64,000 nucleotides of DNA from Polaribacter sp. SA4-12 (GCF_002163675.1 NZ_CP019334.1:3205501-3269500); one strand, 5' to 3'; shown: positions 17,325 to 26,985, numbered from the stretch's first letter. A program made the numbers and translations. Notes: generated by a model not told the origin, from the sequence alone.

Positions 17325-18215
17325 TTAAATGTTATTAATGTTTATTTTCCAAGTAATGGAGTGTTCTTTGTTTGGTTGTAAAGTTTGTAAACCTATTTTA
17401 TTATTAAAACTATCTGAAACACCTGTTGTAGGTTCTATAGCTATTGTATTTAATCTCGGTGGAGTATAAGCTTGTAAAAAGTTATCTTTTACAGAAGAAG
17501 AAAAGTTTAATTGATATTTTGGAGTGTTAAACTGAACTTTATCAGAATTTAAAACCCAACAATCATCTAATTGTTTGTCTTCAATATCTAATGCAACTTT
17601 AGAATTAACATCTTTAACTCCAGTAGTAATGTTTCTATCTCCAATAATTACTTGTTGATCACAATCAAAATTTAAAGTGCTTTTTGATAAATTATCACTT
17701 ATAAAATAAGGATGCCATCCCATTGTAAATGGAAAAGCGTTATCATCTGTGTTTTTTACATTAAGTTGTAAACTTAAAGTATCATTATTAAAAATATAAG
17801 TTACTTGAATCGAATACGTATAAGGAAAACCTGCAGTTTTGGTATGCTCTGTATATTCTAAAGTTATTTTAGCGGTATCAAGAGAAACTTCTTTTTCGAT
17901 TACGTTAAATGTTTTATCATAAACATAGCCATGAAGCGCATTTTTTTCTTCTTCTTGATTTTTTTCTAGTTGAAAACTTTCATTATTAAAAGAATATATT
18001 CCGTCTTTAATTCTATTTGCAAACGGAAATAAAATTGAAGAAGCGAACGTAGAATTATAGGTTAAGGGAGTTAAATCTTGAATAATTGTTTTTCCTCCTA
18101 AAGTTAATTCTTGTAAACTAGCTCCTTGGTTTAAGTAAATTTTTCCGAAAACTGAATTGTCAGAATTTTTTACTTCTAAAATATTTGCCTCTTTGTTGTG
18201 GTTTATTGTATACAC
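17325..18215 (-). CDS. galM: Aldose 1-epimerase (galactose mutarotase)
   Basis: 296-residue enzyme of the galactose mutarotase fold, interconverting alpha and beta anomers so that galactokinase can use the sugar. Catalytic-type residues are visible: His in KNALHGYVYDKTF, His in TMGWHPYF, and the general base Glu in IAIEPTTGVSDSF. It has no signal peptide, so it acts in the cytosol. It begins 6 bp after the regulator gene stop and is clearly in its operon. Confidence 0.92.
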   Translation of the reverse strand: MYTINHNKEANILEVKNSDNSVFGKIYLNQGASLQELTLGGKTIIQDLTPLTYNSTFASSILFPFANRIKDGIYSFNNESFQLEKNQEEEKNALHGYVYDKTFNVIEKEVSLDTAKITLEYTEHTKTAGFPYTYSIQVTYIFNNDTLSLQLNVKNTDDNAFPFTMGWHPYFISDNLSKSTLNFDCDQQVIIGDRNITTGVKDVNSKVALDIEDKQLDDCWVLNSDKVQFNTPKYQLNFSSSVKDNFLQAYTPPRLNTIAIEPTTGVSDSFNNKIGLQTLQPNKEHSITWKININNI

Positions 18216-18221
18216 AGTTTT

Positions 18222-19214
18222 CTATATTGAGTTTCTAATAATAAGTTTGTTTGGGTTTTCTATTTTCAATTGTTCTTTATTCAAAATCATTTGAGCTAAT
18301 CTTTTTCCCATTTCATTAAAGTCAGTTGTGATTGTTGTAATTCCTCCTTCTACAATTTCCTTAAGTAAGGTGTCATTGTAAGAAATAACTCCAATATCTT
18401 GACCTAAAACGAAATTTTGTTTTTTCATTTTTTTTATAATCCTTAATAAACTTTTATCATCAGGAATTATAAATAACTCACCTTTTGTTAAAAGTTGTTC
18501 TGATGTTTTTTCTATTATCTCAAAAGGGATTTCTTTTTCTTCACAGAATTGAACAAAACCTTTTATTAAGCTTTTAGGCTGATTATGGTTTAAAGCTATA
18601 AGATTAAGTTTTTGATATTTTTTTATTGATCCTGAAATTGTATTTAAATTGGTATAGATAGTTTTTTCGAAATTTTGATAAATAGATGGGTAGTTTTCTA
18701 AATCCTCATGAATTTGATCTAAAATATACACTTTATCTTTTGGTAAAATTTCAATAATTTTACTAGTATTTTTAAAATTTGCAGGCATAATTACATAGTA
18801 ATTGTAATCACCAGAATTGTCGTTTATTAATTTATCAAATATTTTTTGGTTAAAGTGATGAAAGAAAATGTCTACTTGAATATGTTCTCCTAAATTTTCT
18901 AAAAAAGAATTATATAAATCTTCTTTAAATGAATTTAACTCATCAAAAAGTAAAAATATTTTTTGCTGTACATTTATATTTTCGCTAGAGACATAATATC
19001 CTTTACCAACTACAGATTGAATGATGCCTCTATTTTTAAGATCATTAAAAGCTGTTAAAACAGTATCTCTAGATAGTTTGTTTTTATTTTTTAGAGTATT
19101 AATAGAAGGTAGTTGGTCTCCTTTTTTTAATTCTCCATTCAAAATAGCGTTTTCTATAGCAGTTATTATTTGCTTATATTTTGGAATACTAGATTTTTTT
19201 TTAATTGAGATCAT
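18222..19214 (-). CDS. GntR-type regulator with periplasmic-binding-protein-like domain (galactose operon regulator)
   Basis: 330-residue transcription factor. Residues 1-75 are a GntR winged helix (PKYKQIITAIENAILNG, KKGDQLPSINTLKNKNKLSRDTV, VGKGYYVSS). Residues 80-330 look like the LacI/AraR-type sugar-sensing domain (NFVLGQDIGVISYNDTLLKEIVEGGITTI). It heads the regulator-galM-galK-galT operon and is divergent from the symporter gene. The direct repeat CTAGTA N4 CTAGTA and the dyad GTATATTTATAC in the shared intergenic region are candidate binding sites. The ligand is probably galactose or a phosphorylated form. Confidence 0.88.
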   Translation of the reverse strand: MISIKKKSSIPKYKQIITAIENAILNGELKKGDQLPSINTLKNKNKLSRDTVLTAFNDLKNRGIIQSVVGKGYYVSSENINVQQKIFLLFDELNSFKEDLYNSFLENLGEHIQVDIFFHHFNQKIFDKLINDNSGDYNYYVIMPANFKNTSKIIEILPKDKVYILDQIHEDLENYPSIYQNFEKTIYTNLNTISGSIKKYQKLNLIALNHNQPKSLIKGFVQFCEEKEIPFEIIEKTSEQLLTKGELFIIPDDKSLLRIIKKMKKQNFVLGQDIGVISYNDTLLKEIVEGGITTITTDFNEMGKRLAQMILNKEQLKIENPNKLIIRNSI

Positions 19215-19534
19215 AAGTAAGACAAAGTTATAACTTTTTTAAATAAAAACCAACTAGTAGGGTCTAGTATGTTTTTATTTAAAAATATTTGTATATTTAT
19301 ACTTGAAAGAATACTTTTTTTTACATCTTTGCTACTTAATTTTTATTGGATGAACATAAAATGGTAAAGAAAACTTACTTAATTGTTGAAATCCACCATT
19401 TGAGTTAAATAAAAACCGATTTGTTTCATCTATTTACTTAAAAACACATTTAATTTACGGAAGTAAACAATTCAAAAAATAAAAAAATCAATATTTACAG
19501 AATTAATTAATTAAACTAAACAAAAATAACAATT
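19215..19534. promoter_or_regulatory. Divergent control region of the galactose operon and symporter
   Basis: 320 bp without a gene. Leftward promoter: -7 TAACTTTG (minus strand, 19230-19223) and -33 TTG at 19253-19251, giving a nearly leaderless regulator mRNA. Rightward candidate: TTG at 19303-19305 and CATCTTTG at 19324-19331 (one mismatch to TAnnTTTG), giving a leader of about 195 nt. Between them lie the direct repeat CTAGTA at 19254 and 19264 (one helical turn apart) and the perfect dyad GTATA-TT-TATAC at 19291-19302. The rest of the leader shows nothing I recognise. Confidence 0.55.
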
Positions 19535-21217
19535 ATGACAGCAGGATTTGGAACGTGGGATTATGTAGTTTTCATTGCATATGCCATTTTAATTTTAGGA
19601 GTTGGTTTGTGGGTTTCAAGAGATAAAGATGGCCATCAAAAAAACGCTGAAGATTATTTTTTAGCCAGTAAATCTTTACCATGGTGGGCAATTGGTACCT
19701 CATTAATTGCGGCAAATATTTCAGCAGAACAATTTATCGGAATGTCTGGTTCTGGATTTGCTTTGGGTATTGCAATAGCTTCTTATGAGTGGATGGCAGC
19801 ATTAACATTAATAATAGTGGGTAAATATTTCTTACCAATTTTTATCGAAAAAGGATTGTATACAATTCCAGAATTTGTGGAGAAACGTTTTTCTACCAAT
19901 TTAAAGACAATTTTAGCTGTTTTCTGGTTAGCTCTATATGTATTCGTAAACTTAGCTTCTGTATTATACCTAGGAGGTTTGGCAATTGAAACAATCATGG
20001 GTGTAGATATGACGTATGCTATTATTGGTTTGGCTCTATTTGCAGCTGCGTATTCTCTTTACGGAGGTTTATCTGCAGTAGCTTGGACAGATGTGATACA
20101 AGTTGTCTTCTTAGTTTTAGGAGGGTTAATTACAACGTACTTAGCATTGAATACAGTTTCTGGAGGAGAAGGAGTATTAGCAGGATTCTCTAAAGTAATG
20201 GACGCAGCTCCAGAAAAATTTCATATGATACTTGAAGAGTCAAATGATAACTATGTAAACTTACCAGGTATTTGGGTACTTGTAGGTGGTTTATGGGTTG
20301 CAAATTTATACTATTGGGGTTTCAACCAATATATTATACAAAGAACTTTAGCTGCTAAATCTTTAAAAGAATCTCAAAAAGGAATCTTATTAGCGGCATT
20401 TTTAAAATTACTTATTCCATTTATAGTTGTTATACCAGGTATTGCAGCATATGTTATGGTAAATGATCCAGATATTATGGCCAATTTAGGTGGGGCAGGT
20501 ATGTTAAATACACCATCTGCAGGACAAGCTGATAAAGCATATCCTTGGTTATTACAATTTTTACCAACAGGTCTTAAAGGTGTTGCTTTTGCTGCTTTAG
20601 CTGCAGCTGTGGTTTCTTCATTAGCTTCTATGGTTAACTCTACATCTACCATTTTTACAATGGATATTTATAAGCAGTATATAGATAAAAATGCGAGTGA
20701 TAAAAAAACAGTAAATGTTGGTAGAATTTCTGGAGGTGTTGCTTTATTGATTGCCGTTATTGTTGCTCCACTTTTAGGAGGAATAGATCAAGCATTTCAG
20801 TTTATTCAAGAATATACAGGTATTGTAAGTCCAGGTATTTTAGCAGTTTTTATGTTAGGTTTGTTTTATAAGAAAACAACTAATAATGCAGCAATTTGGG
20901 GAGCAGTTTTATCTATTCCAATTGCATTAGCATTAAAGTTTATTCCTATTGCAGTATTTGAACCTTGGATGCATCAAATGGGAATTGCAACTTTATTGAC
21001 GATGATAATTACGATCGTTTTAAGTAATATTCAAAGTAAAAGACAATATGCAATTGAGTCTAAATCTCCATACAAGTTTGAAATTATCACTGAATATATT
21101 GACGACCCTAAAGGTATTGAGTTAAGTAAAGACTTATTTAAAACTACACCTTTATTTAATATTGGTTCTTTTATAGTATGTATCTTACTTGCAGTATTAT
21201 ATGCTTTATTCTGGTAG
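19535..21217 (+). CDS. Sodium:solute symporter (SSS/SGLT family), probable galactose transporter
   Basis: 560-residue membrane protein with about 14 predicted helices. It has typical SGLT-family features: GLWVSRDKDGHQKNAEDYFLASKSLPWWAIG, SLIAANISAEQFIGMSGSGFALG, SLYGGLSAVAWTDVIQ and LPTGLKGVAFAALAAAVVSSLASMVNS. It moves a solute with Na+ across the inner membrane, and divergence from the galactose operon makes galactose the likely substrate. A strong terminator follows the gene. Confidence 0.93.
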   Translation: MTAGFGTWDYVVFIAYAILILGVGLWVSRDKDGHQKNAEDYFLASKSLPWWAIGTSLIAANISAEQFIGMSGSGFALGIAIASYEWMAALTLIIVGKYFLPIFIEKGLYTIPEFVEKRFSTNLKTILAVFWLALYVFVNLASVLYLGGLAIETIMGVDMTYAIIGLALFAAAYSLYGGLSAVAWTDVIQVVFLVLGGLITTYLALNTVSGGEGVLAGFSKVMDAAPEKFHMILEESNDNYVNLPGIWVLVGGLWVANLYYWGFNQYIIQRTLAAKSLKESQKGILLAAFLKLLIPFIVVIPGIAAYVMVNDPDIMANLGGAGMLNTPSAGQADKAYPWLLQFLPTGLKGVAFAALAAAVVSSLASMVNSTSTIFTMDIYKQYIDKNASDKKTVNVGRISGGVALLIAVIVAPLLGGIDQAFQFIQEYTGIVSPGILAVFMLGLFYKKTTNNAAIWGAVLSIPIALALKFIPIAVFEPWMHQMGIATLLTMIITIVLSNIQSKRQYAIESKSPYKFEIITEYIDDPKGIELSKDLFKTTPLFNIGSFIVCILLAVLYALFW

Positions 21218-21242
21218 AAATCACCAAATAATTAATCATAAA

Positions 21243-21278
21243 AAAATCGTCTAAAGAAATTTAGACGATTTTTTTTGT
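21243..21278 (+). terminator. Terminator after the sugar symporter gene
   Basis: ATCGTCTAAA-GAAA-TTTAGACGAT followed by a run of T; 26 bp past the stop codon. Confidence 0.92.
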
Positions 21279-21397
21279 TATAAAGATTAAAAGTATGCAA
21301 TTACTTTAGATATTATAAAACGAATAGGAACTTAAAGTTAGATTAATATGGTTTCTCACCTAATCAAGAATGAAAACACTAACACTTTTTTAAGTTT

Positions 21398-21844
21398 CTA
21401 ACTTCTTGTAAGTGAAATTTCTTTGAAATCGTCACTTCGTTCTGCAATATCAAACAAGTGTTGTGCTTCTTCTGGCGGAACTGTTAGCTTTCTTTTAGTT
21501 AAGTCTATCCAAGCTCCATATACTTTTATAATTGCTGATAACTTTCCAGCTTCATTAAAAACATGATGTGTTATTTTCCAACGTTCATTATTTTTTGATA
21601 AACCAGACAATTTAAAATCTACAGTAATATTTTCTCCTAAATGTATTTCTTTTCTAAAAGAAGTCTCTTCAGTAAATAAAATAGGGCCAATATTGTGTTT
21701 TGTAAATTCTTCTATAGAGAAATTCTGATCTCTAAAATACCGAACTCTTACTTCTGCAGCATAGTCATTATATGCTGTATGACGCATGTGTCTGTTTGGG
21801 TCAAAATCAGACCATTTTGATGCAAATGTTACTTTAAAACTCAT
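21398..21844 (-). CDS. Acyl-CoA thioesterase, hot-dog fold
   Basis: 148-residue 4-hydroxybenzoyl-CoA thioesterase-like protein. SDFDPNRHMRHTAYNDYAAEVRVRYF carries the catalytic-type Asp and the Asn/His-Met segment of the family, and FRKEIHLGENITVDFKL and VYGAWIDLTKRKL complete the fold. The substrate is unknown. It follows the Prc protease gene on the same strand, but a terminator separates the two. Confidence 0.85.
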   Translation of the reverse strand: MSFKVTFASKWSDFDPNRHMRHTAYNDYAAEVRVRYFRDQNFSIEEFTKHNIGPILFTEETSFRKEIHLGENITVDFKLSGLSKNNERWKITHHVFNEAGKLSAIIKVYGAWIDLTKRKLTVPPEEAQHLFDIAERSDDFKEISLTRS

Positions 21845-21858
21845 TTTTTAGTATTTAA

Positions 21859-21896
21859 AATAGCCTGATAATATAATGTTATATTATCAGGCTATT
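21859..21896 (-). terminator. Terminator after the Prc protease gene
   Basis: Perfect 18-bp stem AATAGCCTGATAATATAA / TTATATTATCAGGCTATT with a 2-base loop. It lies between the protease stop (21915) and the thioesterase start (21844). The T-run is weak. Confidence 0.75.
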
Positions 21897-21914
21897 ATTG
21901 ATGATTTTTAGGTT

Positions 21915-24044
21915 TTAATGTTTTACTATTTGGTTTGAAAGTTTTAGTTTTAATTCACTTAAAACATTTAATGCTTCAAAAACATAAACATCTTTAGATA
22001 AGTTTTTATGCCATGCCAATCTTTTGTCTGCTAAAGCAGTATCTTTTTTAAATAGAGAAAGTTCATATTCTGGAGAAGTAAAATTTAAATCAGATTTATA
22101 ATCGAAAACAGATTTAAATTTTTCAGCATCTTTTTCATGAGCAATATTTTCTTTTTCGAACATTTTATAGTTTAAAGAATAAGAAGTATCATCTTGATTC
22201 TCTTTTAACCATTTTGCATATTCATTTATCAATTTAAATTTAGAATCAGCAGCAATTCTTTGTTTGCTGTTAAAAATTACATCAGAAAAGTTTTCATAAG
22301 AATTTGTTTGCGTATATTCTGCTTGATTCACTTTATCCCAAATTAATGCGCCATCTAAATCTCTTTCTCCTAATTTCATATAACTATATCTACTTGGTAT
22401 TGCGATGTCTGAGTACACACCTTCAATTTGAGTTGACCCACCATTAATTCTATAGAATTTTTGAATCGTCATTTTTAACGCTCCTAAATTTTTATCATAT
22501 TTAGTAAACTGATTAATTGGTAGAACGCTTTGTACAGTTCCTTTACCATACGTTTGGTTTCCTCCAATTATAATAGCTCTTCTATAATCTTGCATTGCAG
22601 CTGCAAAAATTTCTGAAGCAGAAGCAGAAAATTCATTCACTAAAACAACTACAGCTCCTTCCCATTGAACTTTAGGATCAATATCTTTTTTTATTATAGG
22701 GTTTTCACCTCTATATTTTACTTGTACAATAGGACCTTCATTAATAAATAAACCACTAATTTCTATAGCCGTTTTTAAAGAACCGCCACCATTATTTCTT
22801 AAATCTACAATTAAACCAGTAACACCTTCGCTTTTCAATCTTTCGATTTCTTTCTCCATGTCTTTTGCAGAATCTCTATAGTTTTTTTCATCAAAATCTA
22901 TGTAAAATTTAGGCAAATCTATAATTCCGTATTTTTTACCTTCTTTTTCTACAATACTAGATTTTACAAAAGTTTCTTCTAGTTCTACAACATCTCTAAT
23001 AATAGAAATTATTTTGGTAGAACCATCTAATTTTTTCTTAACGGTAAGTCTAACTTCAGTTCCTTTTTTTCCTTTGATAAATTTAATAGCATCATCTAAA
23101 CGCATACCAACAATATCTAAAGCTTTTTTCCTTCCTTGGGCAACTTCTAATATAATATCACCAGCTTCTAAATCTCCTTGTTTCCATGCAGGACCTCCAG
23201 AAACCAATTCAAAAACATGTGTATAAATTCCTTTTTTCTGTAATCTAGCTCCAATTCCTTCTAGTTTACCAGACATATCCTGGTCAAAACGTTCTTTAAT
23301 ACTTGGCGCCATATAAGTTGTATGTGGGTCAAAAGCACCAACAACACTATTTAAAAAAGTAGAAAACCAATCTTCATGCTCTAATTCTTCAATTCTAACA
23401 TATAAGTCATCCATGTTTTTAAGAACCTCTAAACGCGCTTCTTTTTCTAAAGTCTTAAAATTTTTAACTTTATATTTTTGGTCTTTTATTACTTTTCCTT
23501 TTTGCTTTTCAATTTTATCTTGAATTCTAATTAATGTGCTTAATTTAAGTTGTTTGCGCCAGTAATTTATTAATTCATTTTCATTTTTAGCAAACGAAAC
23601 TTTTTCATAATCAACATCAATTGTTTCTTTTTTCTTAAAGTTAAATGGTTGTGCTAATAAATCTCCATAATAAGATTTTGCATTTTTAATTTTGCTAGAA
23701 AATCTTTCATATACCAAGTTGTAAAAAGAAACATCTTCTTTTAATAATTGATTATCAATTTCATATTTAAATTTCGAAAAATCTTTAATATCTTTTTGAG
23801 TAAAGTATCTTTTATTTGGATCTAAGCCATCAATAAATTCATTATAAACATATTCAGAAAAATCATCATTCATATCTTTTACAACAAAATGACTTCTCGT
23901 AAGGATGTTTCTTAAAATATAAACTAATATTTTATCCTTTTCCGGATCTGAATCGGTATCTAAATTTGATGCCTGTGTTTGTATGCTGCTTAAAAATATT
24001 AGCGTTGCTAATAAAAATGAGGTTATTTTAAATTTTGTATTCAT
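21915..24044 (-). CDS. prc: Carboxy-terminal processing protease (Prc/Tsp, S41A)
   Basis: 709-residue periplasmic protease that degrades tagged or misfolded envelope proteins from their C-termini. There is a signal peptide (FLLATLIFLSSIQTQA), an N-terminal helical part, a PDZ domain around residues 250-340 (GIGARLQKKGIYTHVFEL, GGPAWKQGDLEAGDIILEV), then the protease core with catalytic Ser in VNEFSASASEIFAAAMQDY and Lys in QTYGKGTVQSVLP. The C-terminal extension matches the long Prc type rather than short CtpA. Confidence 0.94.
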   Translation of the reverse strand: MNTKFKITSFLLATLIFLSSIQTQASNLDTDSDPEKDKILVYILRNILTRSHFVVKDMNDDFSEYVYNEFIDGLDPNKRYFTQKDIKDFSKFKYEIDNQLLKEDVSFYNLVYERFSSKIKNAKSYYGDLLAQPFNFKKKETIDVDYEKVSFAKNENELINYWRKQLKLSTLIRIQDKIEKQKGKVIKDQKYKVKNFKTLEKEARLEVLKNMDDLYVRIEELEHEDWFSTFLNSVVGAFDPHTTYMAPSIKERFDQDMSGKLEGIGARLQKKGIYTHVFELVSGGPAWKQGDLEAGDIILEVAQGRKKALDIVGMRLDDAIKFIKGKKGTEVRLTVKKKLDGSTKIISIIRDVVELEETFVKSSIVEKEGKKYGIIDLPKFYIDFDEKNYRDSAKDMEKEIERLKSEGVTGLIVDLRNNGGGSLKTAIEISGLFINEGPIVQVKYRGENPIIKKDIDPKVQWEGAVVVLVNEFSASASEIFAAAMQDYRRAIIIGGNQTYGKGTVQSVLPINQFTKYDKNLGALKMTIQKFYRINGGSTQIEGVYSDIAIPSRYSYMKLGERDLDGALIWDKVNQAEYTQTNSYENFSDVIFNSKQRIAADSKFKLINEYAKWLKENQDDTSYSLNYKMFEKENIAHEKDAEKFKSVFDYKSDLNFTSPEYELSLFKKDTALADKRLAWHKNLSKDVYVFEALNVLSELKLKLSNQIVKH

Positions 24045-24277
24045 AAATTTTATGTCGTGATTCTTGTTCAGTAATTACTAGTTGTGCTTTGCTAATCTAC
24101 TAAAATAATGCCAAATTTTTTAGTAAGTATATATTCCTTTAAAAGTTTAAGAAATAATTTCCATTTGTGTTTCTTCTTATATAATTTAAAAACAACCTTG
24201 GTCTACTACAATATTACGTAAAAAAGAGAAATTTTATTCTTTACAAAATGTTAAAAAGAAAATAGTATAAAATCAAT

Positions 24278-24285
24278 TACATTTG
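24278..24285 (+). promoter_or_regulatory. -7 box of surE
   Basis: TACATTTG matches TAnnTTTG, 17 bp before the surE ATG. No convincing -33 was seen. The surrounding 258-bp gap (24045-24302) holds only this and the divergent upstream region of the protease gene. Confidence 0.55.
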
Positions 24286-24302
24286 TATCTAAAATTTTAT
24301 AA

Positions 24303-25073
24303 ATGCAAGACAAACCATTAATTTTAATTACTAATGATGATGGAATTACAGCTCCAGGTTTAAGAGCTTTAATTACAATAATGAATAAAATAGGTGAAGT
24401 TGTTGTAGTTGCACCTGATAGTCCACAAAGTGGAATGGGACATGCAATTACAGTTGATAATGTTTTGACTTGCAATCCTATTACAATTGATGAAGGCCCG
24501 CAATTAGAGTATACATGTTCTGGTACACCTGCAGATTGTGTAAAAATGGCTATTAATGAAATTTTAAATAGAAAACCAGATTTGTGTGTTTCTGGTATTA
24601 ATCATGGCGCAAATTCTTCAATAAGTGTTATTTATTCAGGAACAATGAGTGCAGCAATTGAAGCTGGTATAGAAGGAATTCCTGCAATTGGGTTTTCTTT
24701 ATTAGACTATAAACTACATGCAGATTTTAAATCTTCTGAAGATTATGTAAAGAATATTACATTAAACGCCTTGTTAAACGGTATTCCTGAAGGGATTATT
24801 TTAAATGTAAATATCCCTAAATTAAAAAAGGAAGAGATAAAAGGAGTTAAAATTTGTAGACAAGCAAATGGGTATTGGAAAGAAAATTTTGATAAACGTA
24901 AAAATCCTTTAGGTAAAGAATATTACTGGCTTTCAGGTGAATTTGTGAATAAAGATAAAGGTCAAGATACAGATATATTTGCTTTAGAAAGTGGATATAT
25001 TTCTGTGGTTCCTGTTCAATTTGATATGACTGCTCATCATATGATTCAAAAATTAAATTCTTGGGAACTGTAA
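24303..25073 (+). CDS. surE: 5'/3'-nucleotidase SurE
   Basis: 256-residue nucleoside monophosphate phosphatase (also acting on short polyphosphate in known members). The metal-binding LITNDDGITAPGL has Asp12 and Asp13; Ser43 in APDSPQSGMGHAIT and the Asn in CVSGINHGANSS complete the site. It heads a run of envelope genes (small membrane protein, lpxB, NlpC/P60). Confidence 0.97.
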   Translation: MQDKPLILITNDDGITAPGLRALITIMNKIGEVVVVAPDSPQSGMGHAITVDNVLTCNPITIDEGPQLEYTCSGTPADCVKMAINEILNRKPDLCVSGINHGANSSISVIYSGTMSAAIEAGIEGIPAIGFSLLDYKLHADFKSSEDYVKNITLNALLNGIPEGIILNVNIPKLKKEEIKGVKICRQANGYWKENFDKRKNPLGKEYYWLSGEFVNKDKGQDTDIFALESGYISVVPVQFDMTAHHMIQKLNSWEL

Positions 25074-25348
25074 AAAAGCACATTTTAATAGGGATTTTAG
25101 TTTCGTTATTTGCAACTTTTGGAGGTGTTTTCTTATATTTAGAATATTTTTCAAGATATGGGTTTTACGAAACCATAGATTTAATTAGAGAAGGAAAATT
25201 GTACGGAAAAGTATTGTCTTTAGCTGCAATTCCTAATTTATTTGTGTTCTTTATTTTTATCAAAAAGAAACAAGATAACAAAGCAAAAGGAGTTTTGTTA
25301 GCAACCATTTTAATTGCATTTACAACTTTAGTTTTAAAGTTTTTCTAA
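25061..25348 (+). CDS. Small membrane protein, 95 aa, unknown
   Basis: Not recognised. Predicted membrane helices lie near residues 8-28, 53-67 and 77-93 (ILIGILVSLFATFGGVFLYL, LAAIPNLFVFFIFI, LLATILIAFTTLVL). The TTG start at 25061 overlaps the end of surE by 13 bp, and the stop lies 10 bp before lpxB, so the gene is in the same operon and translationally coupled. No ATG is available near the N-terminus, which supports TTG. Confidence 0.75.
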   Translation: MGTVKKHILIGILVSLFATFGGVFLYLEYFSRYGFYETIDLIREGKLYGKVLSLAAIPNLFVFFIFIKKKQDNKAKGVLLATILIAFTTLVLKFF

Positions 25349-25358
25349 CTTAGAAAAT

Positions 25359-26468
25359 ATGAAATATTACATCATTGCTGGTGAAGCATCTGGAGATTTA
25401 CATGGTTCAAATTTAATGAAAGCATTGTATAAAGAAGATGCAAATGCAGATATTCGTTTTTGGGGTGGAGATTTAATGCAACACGTTGGCGGAACTTTAG
25501 TAAGTCATTATAAAGAACGAGCTTTTATGGGCTTTTTCGAAGTATTAATGAATCTTTCTAAAGTATTAGGTTTTATAAAAGTTTGTAAAAAAGATATTGC
25601 AGAATTCAATCCAGATGTTATTATTTTTATAGATAATTCAGGCTTTAATTTACGAGTTGCAAAATGGGCAAAAGAAAAAGGTTTTAGAACCAATTATTAT
25701 ATTTCGCCACAAGTTTGGGCAAGTAGAGCAAGTAGAGTAGAAGACATTAAAAGAGATATTGATCAAATGTTTGTAATTCTTCCTTTTGAAAAAGAGTTTT
25801 ACGACAAATATAATTACAAAGTTCAATTTGTTGGGCATCCTTTAATTGATGGAATTGCAGATAGAAAGCAAGTAGATGAGGTTGCTTTTAAGAAAGAATA
25901 CAACTTAACAGAGAAGCCTATTATTGCTTTATTACCAGGGAGTAGAAAGCAAGAAATTACAAAAATGCTTTCTGTAATGTTGTCTATGGTTGATGATTTT
26001 TCTAAATATCAATTTGTAATTGCAGGTGCTCCAAGTCAAGATTTAAGTTTTTATCAGAATATTATAGGAAAGAGAAAAGTGAGTTTTATCAACAATAAAA
26101 CCTACGATTTATTGAGTATTTCTTATGCAGCTTTAGTTGCTTCTGGAACTGCAACTTTAGAAACTGCTTTGTTTAAAGTGCCACAAGTAGTTTGTTATAA
26201 AGGAGGTGCTATTTCGTATCAGATTGCAAAAAGAATTATCACTTTAAAATTTATTTCTTTGGTGAATTTAATTATGGATAAGGAAGTTGTTAAAGAATTA
26301 ATTCAGAATGATTTTAATACTAAAAATTTAAAAACAGAGTTGACTAAAATTCTAGATGAAAACCATCGTGAAAAGCTGTTTTTAGAATACTTTGAATTAG
26401 AAAAATTATTGGGAGGAAAAGGTGCTTCCGAAAAAGTAGCGAAACAAATTGTAAGTAATTTAAAATAA
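25359..26468 (+). CDS. lpxB: Lipid-A-disaccharide synthase
   Basis: 369-residue GT19 glycosyltransferase that joins UDP-2,3-diacylglucosamine and lipid X in lipid A synthesis at the inner membrane. Characteristic segments are YYIIAGEASGDLHGSNLMKAL, the YYISPQVWASR motif, VGHPLIDG, IALLPGSRKQEI and ASGTATLETALFKVPQVVCYKG. It lies between a small membrane protein and an NlpC/P60 lipoprotein. Confidence 0.97.
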   Translation: MKYYIIAGEASGDLHGSNLMKALYKEDANADIRFWGGDLMQHVGGTLVSHYKERAFMGFFEVLMNLSKVLGFIKVCKKDIAEFNPDVIIFIDNSGFNLRVAKWAKEKGFRTNYYISPQVWASRASRVEDIKRDIDQMFVILPFEKEFYDKYNYKVQFVGHPLIDGIADRKQVDEVAFKKEYNLTEKPIIALLPGSRKQEITKMLSVMLSMVDDFSKYQFVIAGAPSQDLSFYQNIIGKRKVSFINNKTYDLLSISYAALVASGTATLETALFKVPQVVCYKGGAISYQIAKRIITLKFISLVNLIMDKEVVKELIQNDFNTKNLKTELTKILDENHREKLFLEYFELEKLLGGKGASEKVAKQIVSNLK

Positions 26469-26476
26469 GGTTCAGT

Positions 26477-26956
26477 TTGAAGAAAATACTATTTTTAGCG
26501 GTTTTGTTTTCTTTAATGATGAGTTCTTGTTCATCTTCTAAAACTGTTGTTAAAACTAAGAAAAAACCAATTTCTAAAGTTGATAAAATTGTAGCAAATG
26601 CTTTAGAATATAAAGGTGTTCGTTATAGATTTGGAGGAACAACAAAAAGCGGAATGGATTGCTCCGGAATCGTTTTTGTTGCTTTTGGGAATGAAAACAT
26701 TCATTTGCCAAGAGTTTCTAGAGATATGGCTAAAAAGGGAAGAAAAATCTCTTTAAGTAAAGTTGAAAAAGGAGATTTATTGTTTTTTAGAACCTCAAAT
26801 AGAAGAAGAAGTATCAACCATGTAGGTTTGGTGGTTTCTCATAAAAAAGGACAAATTCGGTTTATACATGCAACTTCATCAAGAGGAGTTATTGTTTCTT
26901 CGTTATCAGAAAAATACTGGAAAAAAGCATTCGTAAAAGCAACAAAAATCTTGTAA
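26477..26956 (+). CDS. NlpC/P60 family peptidoglycan hydrolase, lipoprotein
   Basis: 159-residue exported cysteine peptidase. The start is TTG at 26477, giving MKKILFLAVLFSLMMSSCSSS with a lipobox. The catalytic Cys is in GMDCSGIVF, the His in INHVGLVVS, and the third polar residue is the His in FIHATSSRGV. The family cuts D-gamma-glutamyl-meso-diaminopimelate bonds. It lies 8 bp after lpxB. Confidence 0.93.
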   Translation: MKKILFLAVLFSLMMSSCSSSKTVVKTKKKPISKVDKIVANALEYKGVRYRFGGTTKSGMDCSGIVFVAFGNENIHLPRVSRDMAKKGRKISLSKVEKGDLLFFRTSNRRRSINHVGLVVSHKKGQIRFIHATSSRGVIVSSLSEKYWKKAFVKATKIL

Positions 26957-26985
26957 TAAGAAGACAAACATAGCTTGTAAGTTTC

